Assembly: GCA_964626755.1 (NCBI GenBank)
Contig: CAZVGO010000051.1
Location: forward strand, 1 to 64,000
From: JACDAV01 sp964626755
Lineage (GTDB): Bacteria; Chloroflexota; Limnocylindria; Limnocylindrales; CSP1-4
Reading direction: 5' to 3'
DNA length: 64,000 nt
Position numbers and translations under genes: made by a program. Positions 1 through 9,056 of the stretch are shown here, piece by piece. The notes under the pieces are model-generated. The model had not been told where the DNA came from. It searched no databases and was given only the letters and a program-made list of their open reading frames with translations. Each line of letters begins with the position of its first letter. Position 1 is the first letter of the stretch.

Positions 1-1761
1 ACCCGCTGGTTCCGCTCCCGTCGCGAGCTGCGTTCGGAGTACGTGAATCGCGACTTCCGGCGCGAGCTGATCGTCGCGGTCGACCGCGCCGACACACCCC
101 CGCAGTACGCGAACGGACGGCTCGTCTTCGTCGCGACGATCCCGACGAGGGGCCTCTGGCATGCATGCCTCAGGTGGCTGCCGGTCACGAGTTCGGACGC
201 CCGACGGCGGCCGCCAACGCTGGCGTGCAACGCGGTCGAGGTCCCGTTCGCCGGCAACGGGCCGCGCCTCCCCGAAGTGACGATCGAGACGCCGAACGCA
301 ACCGTCCGGCGGACGTGGGACCAGGCCGTCCGCGACATGGAGGCTCTCAGGCTGGAGGACCCCACGTTCGAGCGAGGTGTGTTCATCCCGGCCGCGGGTG
401 TGCCGTGGTTCGTCACGGTCTTCGGCCGTGACACGCTGATCGTCTCGATGCAGGCGATCTCCGGCTACCCGGAGTTCGCGTCGGGTGCGTTGCGGCGCCT
501 CGGGGCGATGCAGGCGACAGAGGACGACCCCGAGCGGGACATGGAGCCCGGCAAGATCCCGCACGAGATCCGCCACGGCGAGCTCGCCCAGCTCGGGATC
601 CTGCCGTTCACGCCGTACTACGGCACGCATGACGCGACGAGCCTGTTCATCATCGTCCTCTCGTATCTCTACCAGTGGCTCGGGGACAAGGCGCTCCTGG
701 AGCGCTACCTCCCCAATGCCGACGCAGCGCTCCACTGGATCGACCGCTGGGGCGACCGCGACGGCGACGGCTTCCAGGAGTACAAGACCCGGTCGTCGCA
801 TGGCCACTACAACCAGGGCTGGAAGGACGCCGGCGACGCGATCCCCCACGCCGACGGAACGCTTGCCCCGCTCCCGCTCGCGGTCTGCGAGCTGCAGGGC
901 TACGCCTACGACGCGAAGCTCCGGATGGCGGACATCTATGCGCTCGTCGGCCGGCCCGAGGACGCCGAACGGGTCCGGCGCGAGGCGGTCGAGCTGTTCG
1001 AGCGGTTCAACGACGAGTTCTGGTGGCCGGAGGAGGGCACGTACTACCTCGGCCTCGACGGCAACAAGCGCCCCATCCGCTCGGTCGCCTCGAATGCGGG
1101 CCACCTGCTCTCGTCGGGGATCGTGCCGCCCGAGCGGGCCGCCCTCGTCGTCCGGCGGCTCCTGACCGAGGACATGTGGTCCGGCTGGGGGATCCGCACG
1201 CTTTCGTCCAACCACCCCGCCTACAACCCGTTCAGCTATCACACTGGGACCGTCTGGCCGCACGACAACGCGATGATCGCCGGAGGCTTCCGTCGCTACG
1301 GCTTCGAGGCCGAGGCGGCACAGGTGGCGCGCGGGATCCTCGACGCGGCCGAGCGCTTCGTCGCCACCCGTCTCCCGGAGCTGTTCGCCGGCCTGCCTCG
1401 CCAGCCCGGCAGCTTTCCGGTCCAGTACCTCGGTGCGAACGTCCCGCAGGCCTGGGCGGCGGCGTCGGTCTTCCGGTTCGTCGCGGTCCTGTGCGGGATC
1501 CACGCCTCGTCCGGACCGGACGGGTCACACCTGTACGTCAACCCGGCGCTGCCGGACTGGCTCCCGGACATCACGCTCAACAACCTCCGGGCAGGCCGCG
1601 GCGCGGCCTCGATCCGCTTCTTCGACGGCGAGGTGACTGTTCTCGCGAACACGACCGGCTTCGAGATCGTCCACGGCCCCGCGCCGCGGCCGCAGCCCCC
1701 CGAATACAAACCCAGCGCGTCGAAGCGACGCCGGCGGCGCACGACCGTGCCCGCTCCCTAG
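1..1761 (+). CDS. Glycogen debranching / amylo-alpha-1,6-glucosidase family protein, 5' end outside window
   Basis: The reading frame is open from the first base, so the N-terminus is missing; the GTG at 43 is internal to the frame rather than a proven start. The visible part is the (alpha/alpha)6 glucosidase domain of debranching enzymes and related GH63/GH133-like hydrolases. Supporting motifs are FGRDTLIVSMQ, HEIRHGELAQLG, PYYGTHDATSLF, YNQGWKDAGDAI (which holds the expected acidic catalytic residue) and NPFSYHTGTVWPHDNA. The family removes alpha-1,6 branches from glycogen or acts on related glucosides in the cytoplasm. The basic C-terminal tail (SASKRRRRRTTVPAP) looks unstructured. The next gene starts 17 bases downstream on the same strand. 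Family placement is firm; the exact substrate is not known. Confidence 0.88.
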   Translation, partial: TRWFRSRRELRSEYVNRDFRRELIVAVDRADTPPQYANGRLVFVATIPTRGLWHACLRWLPVTSSDARRRPPTLACNAVEVPFAGNGPRLPEVTIETPNATVRRTWDQAVRDMEALRLEDPTFERGVFIPAAGVPWFVTVFGRDTLIVSMQAISGYPEFASGALRRLGAMQATEDDPERDMEPGKIPHEIRHGELAQLGILPFTPYYGTHDATSLFIIVLSYLYQWLGDKALLERYLPNADAALHWIDRWGDRDGDGFQEYKTRSSHGHYNQGWKDAGDAIPHADGTLAPLPLAVCELQGYAYDAKLRMADIYALVGRPEDAERVRREAVELFERFNDEFWWPEEGTYYLGLDGNKRPIRSVASNAGHLLSSGIVPPERAALVVRRLLTEDMWSGWGIRTLSSNHPAYNPFSYHTGTVWPHDNAMIAGGFRRYGFEAEAAQVARGILDAAERFVATRLPELFAGLPRQPGSFPVQYLGANVPQAWAAASVFRFVAVLCGIHASSGPDGSHLYVNPALPDWLPDITLNNLRAGRGAASIRFFDGEVTVLANTTGFEIVHGPAPRPQPPEYKPSASKRRRRRTTVPAP

Positions 1762-1778
1762 GGCGGCACGTTTCCGCC

Positions 1779-3389
1779 ATGCGGCGATGGAACGGCTGGG
1801 CGGAGGAGGGCGCCGTGGTCGAGCTGCCCGAAGGAGCGGCGCGCCTGCTCGCGTCGCTCGTCGGCCCGGGCGTGCGGGGTCGCGATGCGACGCTCGACGA
1901 CGTTGTCGCGGCGGTGCCGCCGTCGCGCCTCCCGCGGCACGCCCTGGCGACCGACGACCCGGTCGACCGGATCCGCCATGCCCGCGGCCAGTCGTTGCCG
2001 GACTGGGTCGCGCTCCGGGCAGGCCGGCTCGGGGCGGTCCCGGACGCCGTCGCCCGGCCGTCGTCCGCGGCGGAGGTTCGCGAGATTCTCGGCTGGGCCG
2101 GATCTGCCGGCGCATCGGTGATCCCGTACGGCGGCGGCACGAGCGTCGTCGGCGGGGTGACTCCGGCAGATGATGGCCGGCCGGTCGTGACCGTTGCTCT
2201 CGAACGCCTCGCCGGACTGCGCGGGCTCGATGCGCGGAGTGGCCTCGTGACGTTCGGCGCGGGCACGGTGGGTCCCGATCTCGAGGCGGCGCTCGCGCCC
2301 CATGGCCTGACTCTCGGCCACTCCCCGCAGTCGTTCGAGCGCTCGACCGTCGGTGGCTGGGTCGTGACCCGGTCCGCCGGCCACCAGTCCCTCGGAGTCG
2401 GGCGGATCGAGGCGTTGTTCGCCGGCGGGCGGCTCGAGGCGCCGGCCGGGACGATCGAGCTGCCCCCCCATCCGGCGTCCGCGGCCGGCCCGGACCTGCG
2501 CCATCTCGTCCTCGGCTCGGAGGGCCGGTTCGGGATCCTCACCGACGTCACGGTGCGCGCGCTCCCCGCGCCCCAGGTGGAACGGGTGGGATCATGGTTC
2601 CTGCCGGACTGGGAACGCGGCCTCGAAGCCGCGCGCACCCTGGCCCAGGCCCGTTTGCCGCTGTCGATGGTCCGTCTGTCCACGCCGCCGGAGACTGGCA
2701 CGCTCCTCGCGATGGCGGGCCGGCCCCGAACCGTCGGGGCTCTGGAGCGATACCTGCGCGTCCGCGGTATCGGCGAGCAGCGGTGCCTTCTCATCGTCGC
2801 GGCCGCCGGCCGGCGCCGGGTCGTCGACGCGGCGATGCGCGAGGCGGGCGCGCTCACCGGTCGGAGCGGGGGCGCGGGCGTCGGGGCGTCCGTGGGGCGG
2901 CAATGGCTACGCGGTCGATTCCGCTCGGCGGCGTTGCGGGATCGCCTGTGGGACGCGGGTTACGCCGTCGACACTCTCGAGACGGCGGTCGACTGGACGG
3001 CAATCCCCGCGCTCGCCCAGGCTGTGGGGCGGGCGCTTCGCGAGGGCCTCGCGCCCGAGGGCGAGCGGGTCCACGCGTTCAGCCACCTGTCCCACGTCTA
3101 CGGATCCGGCTCGAGCCTCTACACGACGTACGTGTTCCGCCTCGGCGACGATCCGGACGTGACGCTCCGCCGCTGGCGCCGGCTCAAGGACACAGCAAGC
3201 GGCGCGATCGTCGAGCATGGCGGCACGATCAGCCACCAGCATGGTGTGGGGCGCGATCATGTCCCCTGGCTCGAAGCTGAGAAGGGAGCACTCGGCATGG
3301 CGACCCTCGCGGCGATCGGGCGGCGACTCGACCCGGCCGCCCTGATGAACCCAGGCGTCCTCCTGCCTGTCGACCGAGCCGGTCGATGA
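1779..3389 (+). CDS. FAD-binding oxidase, alkylglycerone-phosphate synthase-like
   Basis: This 536-residue VAO/PCMH-type flavoprotein has its N-terminal FAD-binding half at about residues 85-270 (AVARPSSAAEVREIL, IPYGGGTSVVGG, GLTLGHSPQSFERSTVGGW). The C-terminal cap domain ends in HGGTISHQHGVGRDH, matching the His-rich active-site loop of AGPS-type enzymes, and LDPAALMNPGVLLP. The opening MRRWNGWAEEG is typical of bacterial AGPS-like proteins, which supports the ATG at 1779; an in-frame extension upstream only overlaps the debranching gene. AGPS makes ether-lipid precursors, but many bacterial relatives oxidise 2-hydroxy acids, so the substrate is open. The last codon overlaps the next gene by 4 bases (ATGA), linking it to a carbohydrate or polyol kinase. 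Confidence 0.85.
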   Translation: MRRWNGWAEEGAVVELPEGAARLLASLVGPGVRGRDATLDDVVAAVPPSRLPRHALATDDPVDRIRHARGQSLPDWVALRAGRLGAVPDAVARPSSAAEVREILGWAGSAGASVIPYGGGTSVVGGVTPADDGRPVVTVALERLAGLRGLDARSGLVTFGAGTVGPDLEAALAPHGLTLGHSPQSFERSTVGGWVVTRSAGHQSLGVGRIEALFAGGRLEAPAGTIELPPHPASAAGPDLRHLVLGSEGRFGILTDVTVRALPAPQVERVGSWFLPDWERGLEAARTLAQARLPLSMVRLSTPPETGTLLAMAGRPRTVGALERYLRVRGIGEQRCLLIVAAAGRRRVVDAAMREAGALTGRSGGAGVGASVGRQWLRGRFRSAALRDRLWDAGYAVDTLETAVDWTAIPALAQAVGRALREGLAPEGERVHAFSHLSHVYGSGSSLYTTYVFRLGDDPDVTLRRWRRLKDTASGAIVEHGGTISHQHGVGRDHVPWLEAEKGALGMATLAAIGRRLDPAALMNPGVLLPVDRAGR

Positions 3390-4963
3390 CGGCCCAGCCG
3401 GGCGCCGAACGGGTCCTCGCGATCGACGTCGGGACGCAGAGCGTTCGCGCCCTCGTGTTCGACGAGCGCGGCTCGCTCGTCGCGAGCGAGAAGGTCCCGA
3501 TCGAGCCGTACTTCTCGACCCGGCCGGGCTGGGCGGAGCAGGATCCCGACCTGTACTGGCGCTCGATCCGCGAGGCGTGCGGCAGGCTCTGGTCCCAGCC
3601 GGGCGCAGCCGCGGAGCGGGACGCCATCCGCGGCCTCGCGATCACCACCCAGCGCGGTACGATCGTCGTCACCGACGACGCGGGGAAGCCACTCCGGCCG
3701 GCGATCGTGTGGCTCGACCAGCGACGAGTCGAGGGGCTTCCGCCGGTCGGCGGGGCGATGGGACTCGCGTTCCGGGCCCTCGGCGTGCGCGACACGGTGG
3801 CCGCGTTCCAAGCCGAATGCGAGGCCAGCTGGATTCGGGCAAATGAGCCGGAGGTGTGGGCCGGGATCCGCCACTACCTCTTCCTGTCGGGCTTCCTCGT
3901 GCATCGCCTGACCGGCCGGTTCGTGGACTCGACGGCCGCCCAGGTAGGGTTCGTTCCGTTCGACTACAAGAGGCACGGCTGGGCAAAGGCCGGGGACTGG
4001 AAGTGGCACGTCGCGCCGGTCGACCCCGCCTGGTTGCCGGAGCTCGTTCCGCCGGCCCAACCACTCGGCGAGCTGACAGGCGCGGCCGGGACCGCCCTCG
4101 GGCTGCCGGCCGGGCTGCCGGTCATCGCGACCGCGGCCGACAAGGCGTGCGAGGTCCTCGGCTCCGGTGCGGTCGAGCCGCATGTCGCCGCCCTGTCGTA
4201 CGGCACGGCGGCCACGGTCAACACCACCCACCGGCGGTACGTCGAGGCGGTGCCCCTCGTGCCGCCGTACCCATCGGCGATGCCCGGCGCGTACAGCCTC
4301 GAAGTCAGCGTGTACCGCGGCTACTGGCTCGTCGAATGGTTCCGCCGTCAGTTCGGCGAGCGCGAGGTGGCCCGCGCCGCAGAGCTGGGCGTCGCCCCGG
4401 AGTCGCTCTTCGACGAGCTCGTCAACGAGACGCCGCCCGGGTCGATGGGCCTGCTCCTCCAACCGACGTGGTCGCCTGGCGTCCGAATCCCGGGCCCGGA
4501 GGCGAAGGGGGCAATCATCGGCTTCGGCGACGTCCACACACGGGCTCATGTCTACCGGGCGATCCTCGAGGGCCTGGCCTACGCGCTCCGCGAGGGCAGC
4601 GAGCGGAGCGCGGCCCGGACGAGGACGCCGATCCGCGAGATCCGCGTTTCGGGCGGTGGGTCGCAGTCGGCCGCCGCGGTCCAGCTCACGGCCGACGTGT
4701 TCGGCCTACCGGCCGGCCGCCCGCACACGCACGAGACGTCCGGGCTCGGCGCGGCGATCGACGCCGCCGTCGGGCTCGGGATACACCCGGATGTCCCTGG
4801 CGCCGTCGCGGCGATGACCCGGCTCGGCGGAGTCCATGAGCCGGATGTGAAGAACGTCGCCCTGTACGACGACCTCTACCGCTCGGTCTACAAGCCGCTC
4901 TATGGACGGCTCAAGCCGCTCTACGACGAGATCCGCCGGATCACCGGTTATCCGCCGGCCTGA
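3386..4963 (+). CDS. FGGY-family carbohydrate/glycerol kinase
   Basis: This cytoplasmic ATP-dependent kinase of sugars or polyols has 525 residues, normal for FGGY enzymes. The first phosphate-binding loop is AIDVGTQSVRALVFDERG (residues ~12-29). IVWLDQRRVEG carries the usual substrate/catalytic Asp, and the C-terminal ATP domain shows IRVSGGGSQSAAAVQLTADVFG and HETSGLGAAIDAAVGLG. The ATG lies inside the preceding stop (ATGA), so translation is probably coupled to the flavin oxidase. Glycerol, glycerone or a pentulose would all fit the context; the sequence alone does not choose. A convergent ABC permease ends 9 bases beyond the stop. Confidence 0.88.
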   Translation: MTAQPGAERVLAIDVGTQSVRALVFDERGSLVASEKVPIEPYFSTRPGWAEQDPDLYWRSIREACGRLWSQPGAAAERDAIRGLAITTQRGTIVVTDDAGKPLRPAIVWLDQRRVEGLPPVGGAMGLAFRALGVRDTVAAFQAECEASWIRANEPEVWAGIRHYLFLSGFLVHRLTGRFVDSTAAQVGFVPFDYKRHGWAKAGDWKWHVAPVDPAWLPELVPPAQPLGELTGAAGTALGLPAGLPVIATAADKACEVLGSGAVEPHVAALSYGTAATVNTTHRRYVEAVPLVPPYPSAMPGAYSLEVSVYRGYWLVEWFRRQFGEREVARAAELGVAPESLFDELVNETPPGSMGLLLQPTWSPGVRIPGPEAKGAIIGFGDVHTRAHVYRAILEGLAYALREGSERSAARTRTPIREIRVSGGGSQSAAAVQLTADVFGLPAGRPHTHETSGLGAAIDAAVGLGIHPDVPGAVAAMTRLGGVHEPDVKNVALYDDLYRSVYKPLYGRLKPLYDEIRRITGYPPA

Positions 4964-4972
4964 CCGCGAAGG

Positions 4973-6055
4973 TCAGGCGCGAATCTCCTGGCGCATGAAC
5001 ACGACGTATGCCGCGGCGAACATTACCGTCGTGAGCGCGACGAGACCGACGACCTGGGGCCACACGAGCAGGAGGCTCTGCTCGATCGACAACCGTGACG
5101 CGAGATAGCGGCGCGGGTCCTGCGCCTGGATGGCCTCCTCGATCGTCGCCGGGGTGAACGAACCACTCGAGACCGGATCGATCGGGATCAACAGCACCCG
5201 CGACGCCTCCGTGTAGAGAGTGTGGGGGGACAGTCGCTTGATGAAGTTCTGGGTCTGCGCGGCCCGGATCTGGGCGTTCACGTCGTCCTCGGTGAACGCC
5301 TGGTCGGGGATCGGCGCGACGAGGTTCGCCACGAGCTGGAGGAGGAAGAGCGATCCGAGGAGGACCGTCAGGACCCATACGCCGAAGCCGATCAGCGCTG
5401 AGGACGCCGCGCGTCGCAACGCGACCGAGAGGAGCGTCGCGAAGGCGAGCCAGAACGCGACGTAGAGGACCGTCAGGAGGACCCACGCTCCCAGGCGCAG
5501 GACCTCGCTGAGGTCCGGGACGAAGCCGAGCCGGATGATCCCGAAGCCGCTGACGAGCAGGACCATCGCGACGAGGACGAGCGCGATCACCCCGAGCCCG
5601 GCGGCGAACTTGCCGTTGATGACGTCGTCGCGATGGATCGGCTGGGACACGAGCCGGGGCAGCGTCCCCTCGCTCCGCTCGACATTGACCGCGTCGAAGC
5701 CGAAGGCGATCCCGAGCAGCGGCGCGAAGAGCCCGACGAACGTGTCGGCCCGGAGGAACCCGAAGTCCTCCGGCCCCAGGGTGAAGAGCGCGAGGAACAC
5801 GGACTGGTTCGACGTGATCTGCGATGCGAGCTCGCGGATCCGGGCGGATGCGAAATAGAGCGGGACGGCGGCGGCGATCCCGATCACGACGAGCAGCACG
5901 AGGAACCGGACGCTCGTGACGTGGTCGCCCAGCTCCTTGGCGGCGATCACCCGCCAGCCTGCCTCCGGACGGGCCGCATCCGGATCGCGCGGTGGCGGGG
6001 CGAGCCGGTTGAGCCAGGCCCGCAGGCTGCGGGGACGATCAGCCGAGGCTGCCAT
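4973..6055 (-). CDS. ABC-2 type transporter permease
   Basis: This 360-residue integral membrane subunit follows the ABC-2 plan. A first transmembrane segment (FLVLLVVIGIAAAVPLYF, ~50-67) is followed by a large extracytoplasmic loop. A cluster of hydrophobic helices then covers ~95-235, and a last pair sits near the C-terminus (VVGLVALTTVMFAAAYVVFM). It starts with ATG inside the 3' end of the upstream ATPase gene (17-base overlap), so the two are one transcription and translation unit. It would form the pore powered by that ATPase. The cargo is unknown; the upstream secreted NEW3 protein suggests a cell-surface role. Confidence 0.88.
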   Translation of the reverse strand: MAASADRPRSLRAWLNRLAPPPRDPDAARPEAGWRVIAAKELGDHVTSVRFLVLLVVIGIAAAVPLYFASARIRELASQITSNQSVFLALFTLGPEDFGFLRADTFVGLFAPLLGIAFGFDAVNVERSEGTLPRLVSQPIHRDDVINGKFAAGLGVIALVLVAMVLLVSGFGIIRLGFVPDLSEVLRLGAWVLLTVLYVAFWLAFATLLSVALRRAASSALIGFGVWVLTVLLGSLFLLQLVANLVAPIPDQAFTEDDVNAQIRAAQTQNFIKRLSPHTLYTEASRVLLIPIDPVSSGSFTPATIEEAIQAQDPRRYLASRLSIEQSLLLVWPQVVGLVALTTVMFAAAYVVFMRQEIRA

Positions 6056-7187
6056 CGCGCTCCTCCGGGACGAGGTTGCGGTAGATCTCGAGCAGGTCCT
6101 CGCCCCGCCTGCGGAGGTGGTCGATGGAGTGTCCGGCCGCGGACAGGGCGCCCGTCAGGTCGGCGGCCACGTCGCGGTGAGAGTGAACGACCCACCGCGG
6201 CCGGTCGCCCGGCTCGCGCGCGACCTCTGTGACTCCGGGGACGCCGCGCAGGACGCGCTCGATCGCGTCGGGATCTCCGTCCGCTCCCACCTCGAAGGCG
6301 ATCGCCCCGCCGCCGGCGAGCTTCCGCAACTCCTCGAGGCGGCCCTGGGCCACGATCCTGCCCGCAGAGAAGAAGCCGACGCGGTCGCAGATCGACTGGA
6401 CCTGGCCGAGAATGTGGCTCGACAACAGGATCGTCAGGTTGTGCTCCGCGACGAGCCGCCGGAGGAGCGCGAGGATCTCGTCCACGCCCGCGGGGTCGAT
6501 CGCGATCGTCGGTTCGTCGAGGATGAGGACGGTCGGATCCTTGACGAGCGCGTCGGCGATCCCGAGCCGCTGGCGCATCCCGCGCGAGTACGTCTCCACC
6601 TTCCGGTCGGCGGCCTCGGTCAGGCGGACGTCGCGGAGCAATTCCTCGATCCGGGCGTCGCCGGCCGAACGGACGAGCCCGTTGAGGCGGGCCGTGTAAC
6701 GCATGTTCTCGCGGCCGGTCATCCCGCCGTAGAAGCCGACCGCGTCGGGGAGATAGCCGACCTGACGCTTCACCTGGAGCGGGTCGCGGGCGGGATCGAG
6801 GCCCACGACGCGGGCGAATCCGGCGGTCGGCTCCGACAGGCCCAGGAGCATCAGCACGGTCGTCGTCTTGCCGGCGCCGTTCGGCCCGAGCAGACCGAAG
6901 ACCTCGCCGGGACGAATCGCGAGGTCGAGGTCGTCGACCGCCGTGAAGTCGCCGTACCGCTTCGTCAGGCCGCGGGCGAAGATCACCGCGTCGCCCATCT
7001 CGGCCGCGGTCGGCGCCCGGACGTCGAGGGCAGGGCTGTCGTCGGCGACAGCGACCCCGCCGGCGGGAGCCTGCGGACGTCGCGCGTCGCGAGGTGGCGG
7101 TGGCGGATCCCCGACCGGGCGGCGGGCCCGCAGGGGCTTCGAGCGGAGCGGCCGGCCGGACCGGCCGTCTCCGGGCGACGCGGTCAT
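6039..7187 (-). CDS. ABC transporter ATP-binding protein
   Basis: This nucleotide-binding subunit of an ABC-2 exporter has its Walker A at GPNGAGKTTT, Q-loop region at VGYLPDAVGFYGG, signature YSRGMRQRLGIADAL (a YSRGM variant of LSGGQ) and Walker B ILDEPTIAIDPAG. About 75 Pro/Arg/Ala-rich residues precede the conserved LTKRYGDFTAVDDLDL. The chosen ATG (MTASPGDG, 382 residues) sits one base after the stop of the NEW3 gene. Longer starts would run into that gene; a shorter one at MGDAVIF is possible. A C-terminal regulatory domain follows the ATPase core. It is the middle gene of the operon and overlaps the permease gene by 17 bases. Confidence 0.9.
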   Translation of the reverse strand: MTASPGDGRSGRPLRSKPLRARRPVGDPPPPPRDARRPQAPAGGVAVADDSPALDVRAPTAAEMGDAVIFARGLTKRYGDFTAVDDLDLAIRPGEVFGLLGPNGAGKTTTVLMLLGLSEPTAGFARVVGLDPARDPLQVKRQVGYLPDAVGFYGGMTGRENMRYTARLNGLVRSAGDARIEELLRDVRLTEAADRKVETYSRGMRQRLGIADALVKDPTVLILDEPTIAIDPAGVDEILALLRRLVAEHNLTILLSSHILGQVQSICDRVGFFSAGRIVAQGRLEELRKLAGGGAIAFEVGADGDPDAIERVLRGVPGVTEVAREPGDRPRWVVHSHRDVAADLTGALSAAGHSIDHLRRRGEDLLEIYRNLVPEERDGSLG

Positions 7188-7188
7188 C

Positions 7189-8400
7189 TCAGCGCCGGCC
7201 GTAGCGCTGGAAGACCCACGACAGGCCGACAAGCGTGAGCAGGATCAGGGCGATCCCGATCAGGCCCCACGACAGCGACGTGTCGACGGTGACCCGCATC
7301 TCGATCGACTCACTCGCGCCGTCGGCAGTGCTGGCGCTCAGGGTCACGCTGTAGTCACCGGCGATCGCGCTCCCCGACGGGGTCAATTGAACCGTGACCT
7401 CCTGCGGATCCTCGCGGGTGAGCTGTTCGACGGTGGGCGGGTCGAAGTCGACGGTCCAGCCGGTCGGCGCCGTGCCGGCGAGCGTGATCCCGGTCACCGG
7501 CGCCGTGCCGTCGTTGACGAGGAGGACCTGGAAGTCCTTGCGTTGCCCGGCCGACGCGTTCGTGCTCAGCCGCTGGTCCGGGGTCGTGAGCCGGAACGCG
7601 ACGTTGCCGACGATCTCGACCTGGAGCTCGGCGGTGGCCGACTGGTCACCGGCGGAGGCCGTGACCGTGATCGGGTAGGTCCCGGCGGCGACGCTGTCGG
7701 GCGGGTCGACGGACACCGAGATCGTCTCCTGCCCCCCGGCCGAGACCGCGAAGCTCGCGACCTGGGTCTGGCCGGACGGCGTGGCATTGACGATCCAGCC
7801 CACGCCGGGGCTCTCGGTCGAGAGCGCGAACGTCAGCTCCCGGGGCGTGCCGTTCTCCAGATTCAGGCTGAAGGGGAACGTCGCCGAGGCGTCGTCCCGC
7901 AGGGCCGGGTTGTCGGTCGTCAGCGTGACGGTGCCGCCCGACGCGGCGGCGACCCGCAGGTCGAGATCGAGCGTGTCGACCGCATCTCCGCCCCCCGCCG
8001 CCCGTACCGATACGCGATACGAACCATCCGTCGCCGTGTCCGGCACCTCGACGTCGAGCGTGACGTCGGGCGCGCCCGCCGGGCCGGCGGTGACACCATC
8101 GACGATGAATCCGCCGCCCCGGATCGTTGCCGTCCAGCCGTCAGGGACGGCCGCGACCGTGAGGGTCACCCGGCGCTCGGCATTCGACGTGATGTCGAGG
8201 GCGAACGAGGCCGTGTTGCCTGGCTCGACGGCGACGGCCGCGTACGGCGTCGACAACTCGAGACCGCCCGCGGCACGGACCGCCGGGGCCAGCTGGAGCG
8301 CGGCGAGCGTCCCGATCGCCAGCCAGGCCGCGAGCCGTCGGCCGGGACGGGGTCGCGTCCACCCGGGGCCTCCGGCGACTGTCGAGTTGGCGGTGACCAT
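7189..8400 (-). CDS. NEW3-domain secreted, membrane-anchored protein
   Basis: This 403-residue protein is probably displayed on the outer face of the membrane. An N-terminal signal segment (RLAAWLAIGTLAALQLAPAVRA) is followed by three or four Ig-like NEW3 (COG1470) repeats rich in Thr, Val and Asp, each with GTYPITVTA/GDYSVTLSA-type strands. A single C-terminal helix (WGLIGIALILLTLVGLSWVF) with a basic tail ends it. The ATG at 8400 is preferred over the TTG 21 bases upstream because GGGAGGA sits 9-10 bases before it. It is the first gene of a tight operon with an ABC ATPase (1-base gap) and permease, an arrangement seen in other high-GC bacteria. Its binding partner is not known. Confidence 0.85.
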   Translation of the reverse strand: MVTANSTVAGGPGWTRPRPGRRLAAWLAIGTLAALQLAPAVRAAGGLELSTPYAAVAVEPGNTASFALDITSNAERRVTLTVAAVPDGWTATIRGGGFIVDGVTAGPAGAPDVTLDVEVPDTATDGSYRVSVRAAGGGDAVDTLDLDLRVAAASGGTVTLTTDNPALRDDASATFPFSLNLENGTPRELTFALSTESPGVGWIVNATPSGQTQVASFAVSAGGQETISVSVDPPDSVAAGTYPITVTASAGDQSATAELQVEIVGNVAFRLTTPDQRLSTNASAGQRKDFQVLLVNDGTAPVTGITLAGTAPTGWTVDFDPPTVEQLTREDPQEVTVQLTPSGSAIAGDYSVTLSASTADGASESIEMRVTVDTSLSWGLIGIALILLTLVGLSWVFQRYGRR

Positions 8401-8861
8401 GCGGCAGAGTCCTCCCGGCAATCATGTGTCCTGGCGGCCCGGTCGGGATCGACTCCGGTCGATCCCGCCCTCCCTTGCGGGCGAGTCGAAATCTCCGCCC
8501 TCCACCCCGTCAGATCAACCAAGGCCGGGTGAGCGGACGATTGCGACTTCTGAATCTACGGGACGCGGCGCGATTCGTGTGCGGGAGGTCGGCGATGGTC
8601 CTACCCCGGCCCACCTTGACGGAACGGGCGAAATCGATGATGATTCTTCGTGCCCGCCGCGCAGGCGCCCACGGGAGCCCATCACGCTCCACGCGCGCCG
8701 CCCGGGCATTGAAACCCTCGCTCCGGTCCCGTCTCGGGCCGTGGGAGCGAACCAACCGGCCGCCACGCCAGGGCCATTGGCCCGGCGCAGGCCGCGAGAA
8801 AGACAGAACCACCGTGACTTCGCGAACCCTACCCACCACCGTCGCCGGGCGCGCGCGCTCG
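8401..8861. other. Divergent intergenic region, mostly non-coding
   Basis: About 460 bases separate the NEW3 operon from the next rightward gene. The only promoter-like pair I see is TTGACG (8616-8621) and GATGAT (8639-8644) with a 17-base spacer, pointing right. Transcription from it would give a leader of roughly 200 bases before the small zinc-ribbon gene. The leader holds several GC-rich inverted segments but no riboswitch consensus I recognise. The right-hand reading frame is open through here, but its composition does not look coding before about 8814. Confidence 0.4.
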
Positions 8862-9023
8862 ATGCGCCGGCAGCGCCGCCGCACGGCCGCCGCCGGCCGC
8901 ATCTACTGCGGCACGAACGGCTGCACGCGCTTCCTCCAGGTCGACCCGGCCACCGGCGTCGCCCGTTGCCCGGTCTGCGGCTTCACGCGCCGTCAGGCGC
9001 TGACGGCGTGCCGCAACCGCTGA
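8862..9023 (+). CDS. Small zinc-ribbon protein (53 aa)
   Basis: This short basic protein carries the pattern CGTNGC - 17 residues - CPVCG (residues ~15-40), a two-knuckle zinc ribbon like those in rubredoxin-like and ribosomal small proteins. An Arg-rich N-terminus (MRRQRRR) precedes it. The ATG at 8862 is the simplest start; a GTG at 8814 would add 16 residues, and neither has a strong ribosome site. The reading frame stays open far upstream, but that part lacks protein-like composition. Its function is unknown; nucleic-acid binding or a structural role are the usual options. It lies 33 bases before the aminotransferase gene and may be co-transcribed with it. Confidence 0.5.
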   Translation: MRRQRRRTAAAGRIYCGTNGCTRFLQVDPATGVARCPVCGFTRRQALTACRNR

Positions 9024-9056
9024 CACCCCGCCGCCTCGGGCGGCGATGATGGCGCC

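Noticed and set aside
675..1778. Open frame extending the flavin oxidase ~370 codons upstream
   Set aside because: It is out of frame with the debranching gene, Arg/Pro-rich, and the family N-terminus (MRRWNGWAEEG) begins at 1779.
5633..8532. Long rightward open frames over the NEW3/ABC operon
   Set aside because: Arg/Asp/Val-rich translations with no domain signal; they are antisense shadows of three clear genes caused by high GC.
8651..8861. Possible riboswitch in the leader before the zinc-ribbon gene
   Set aside because: Compared by eye with TPP, cobalamin and SAM core motifs; none matches beyond scattered GC-rich stems.
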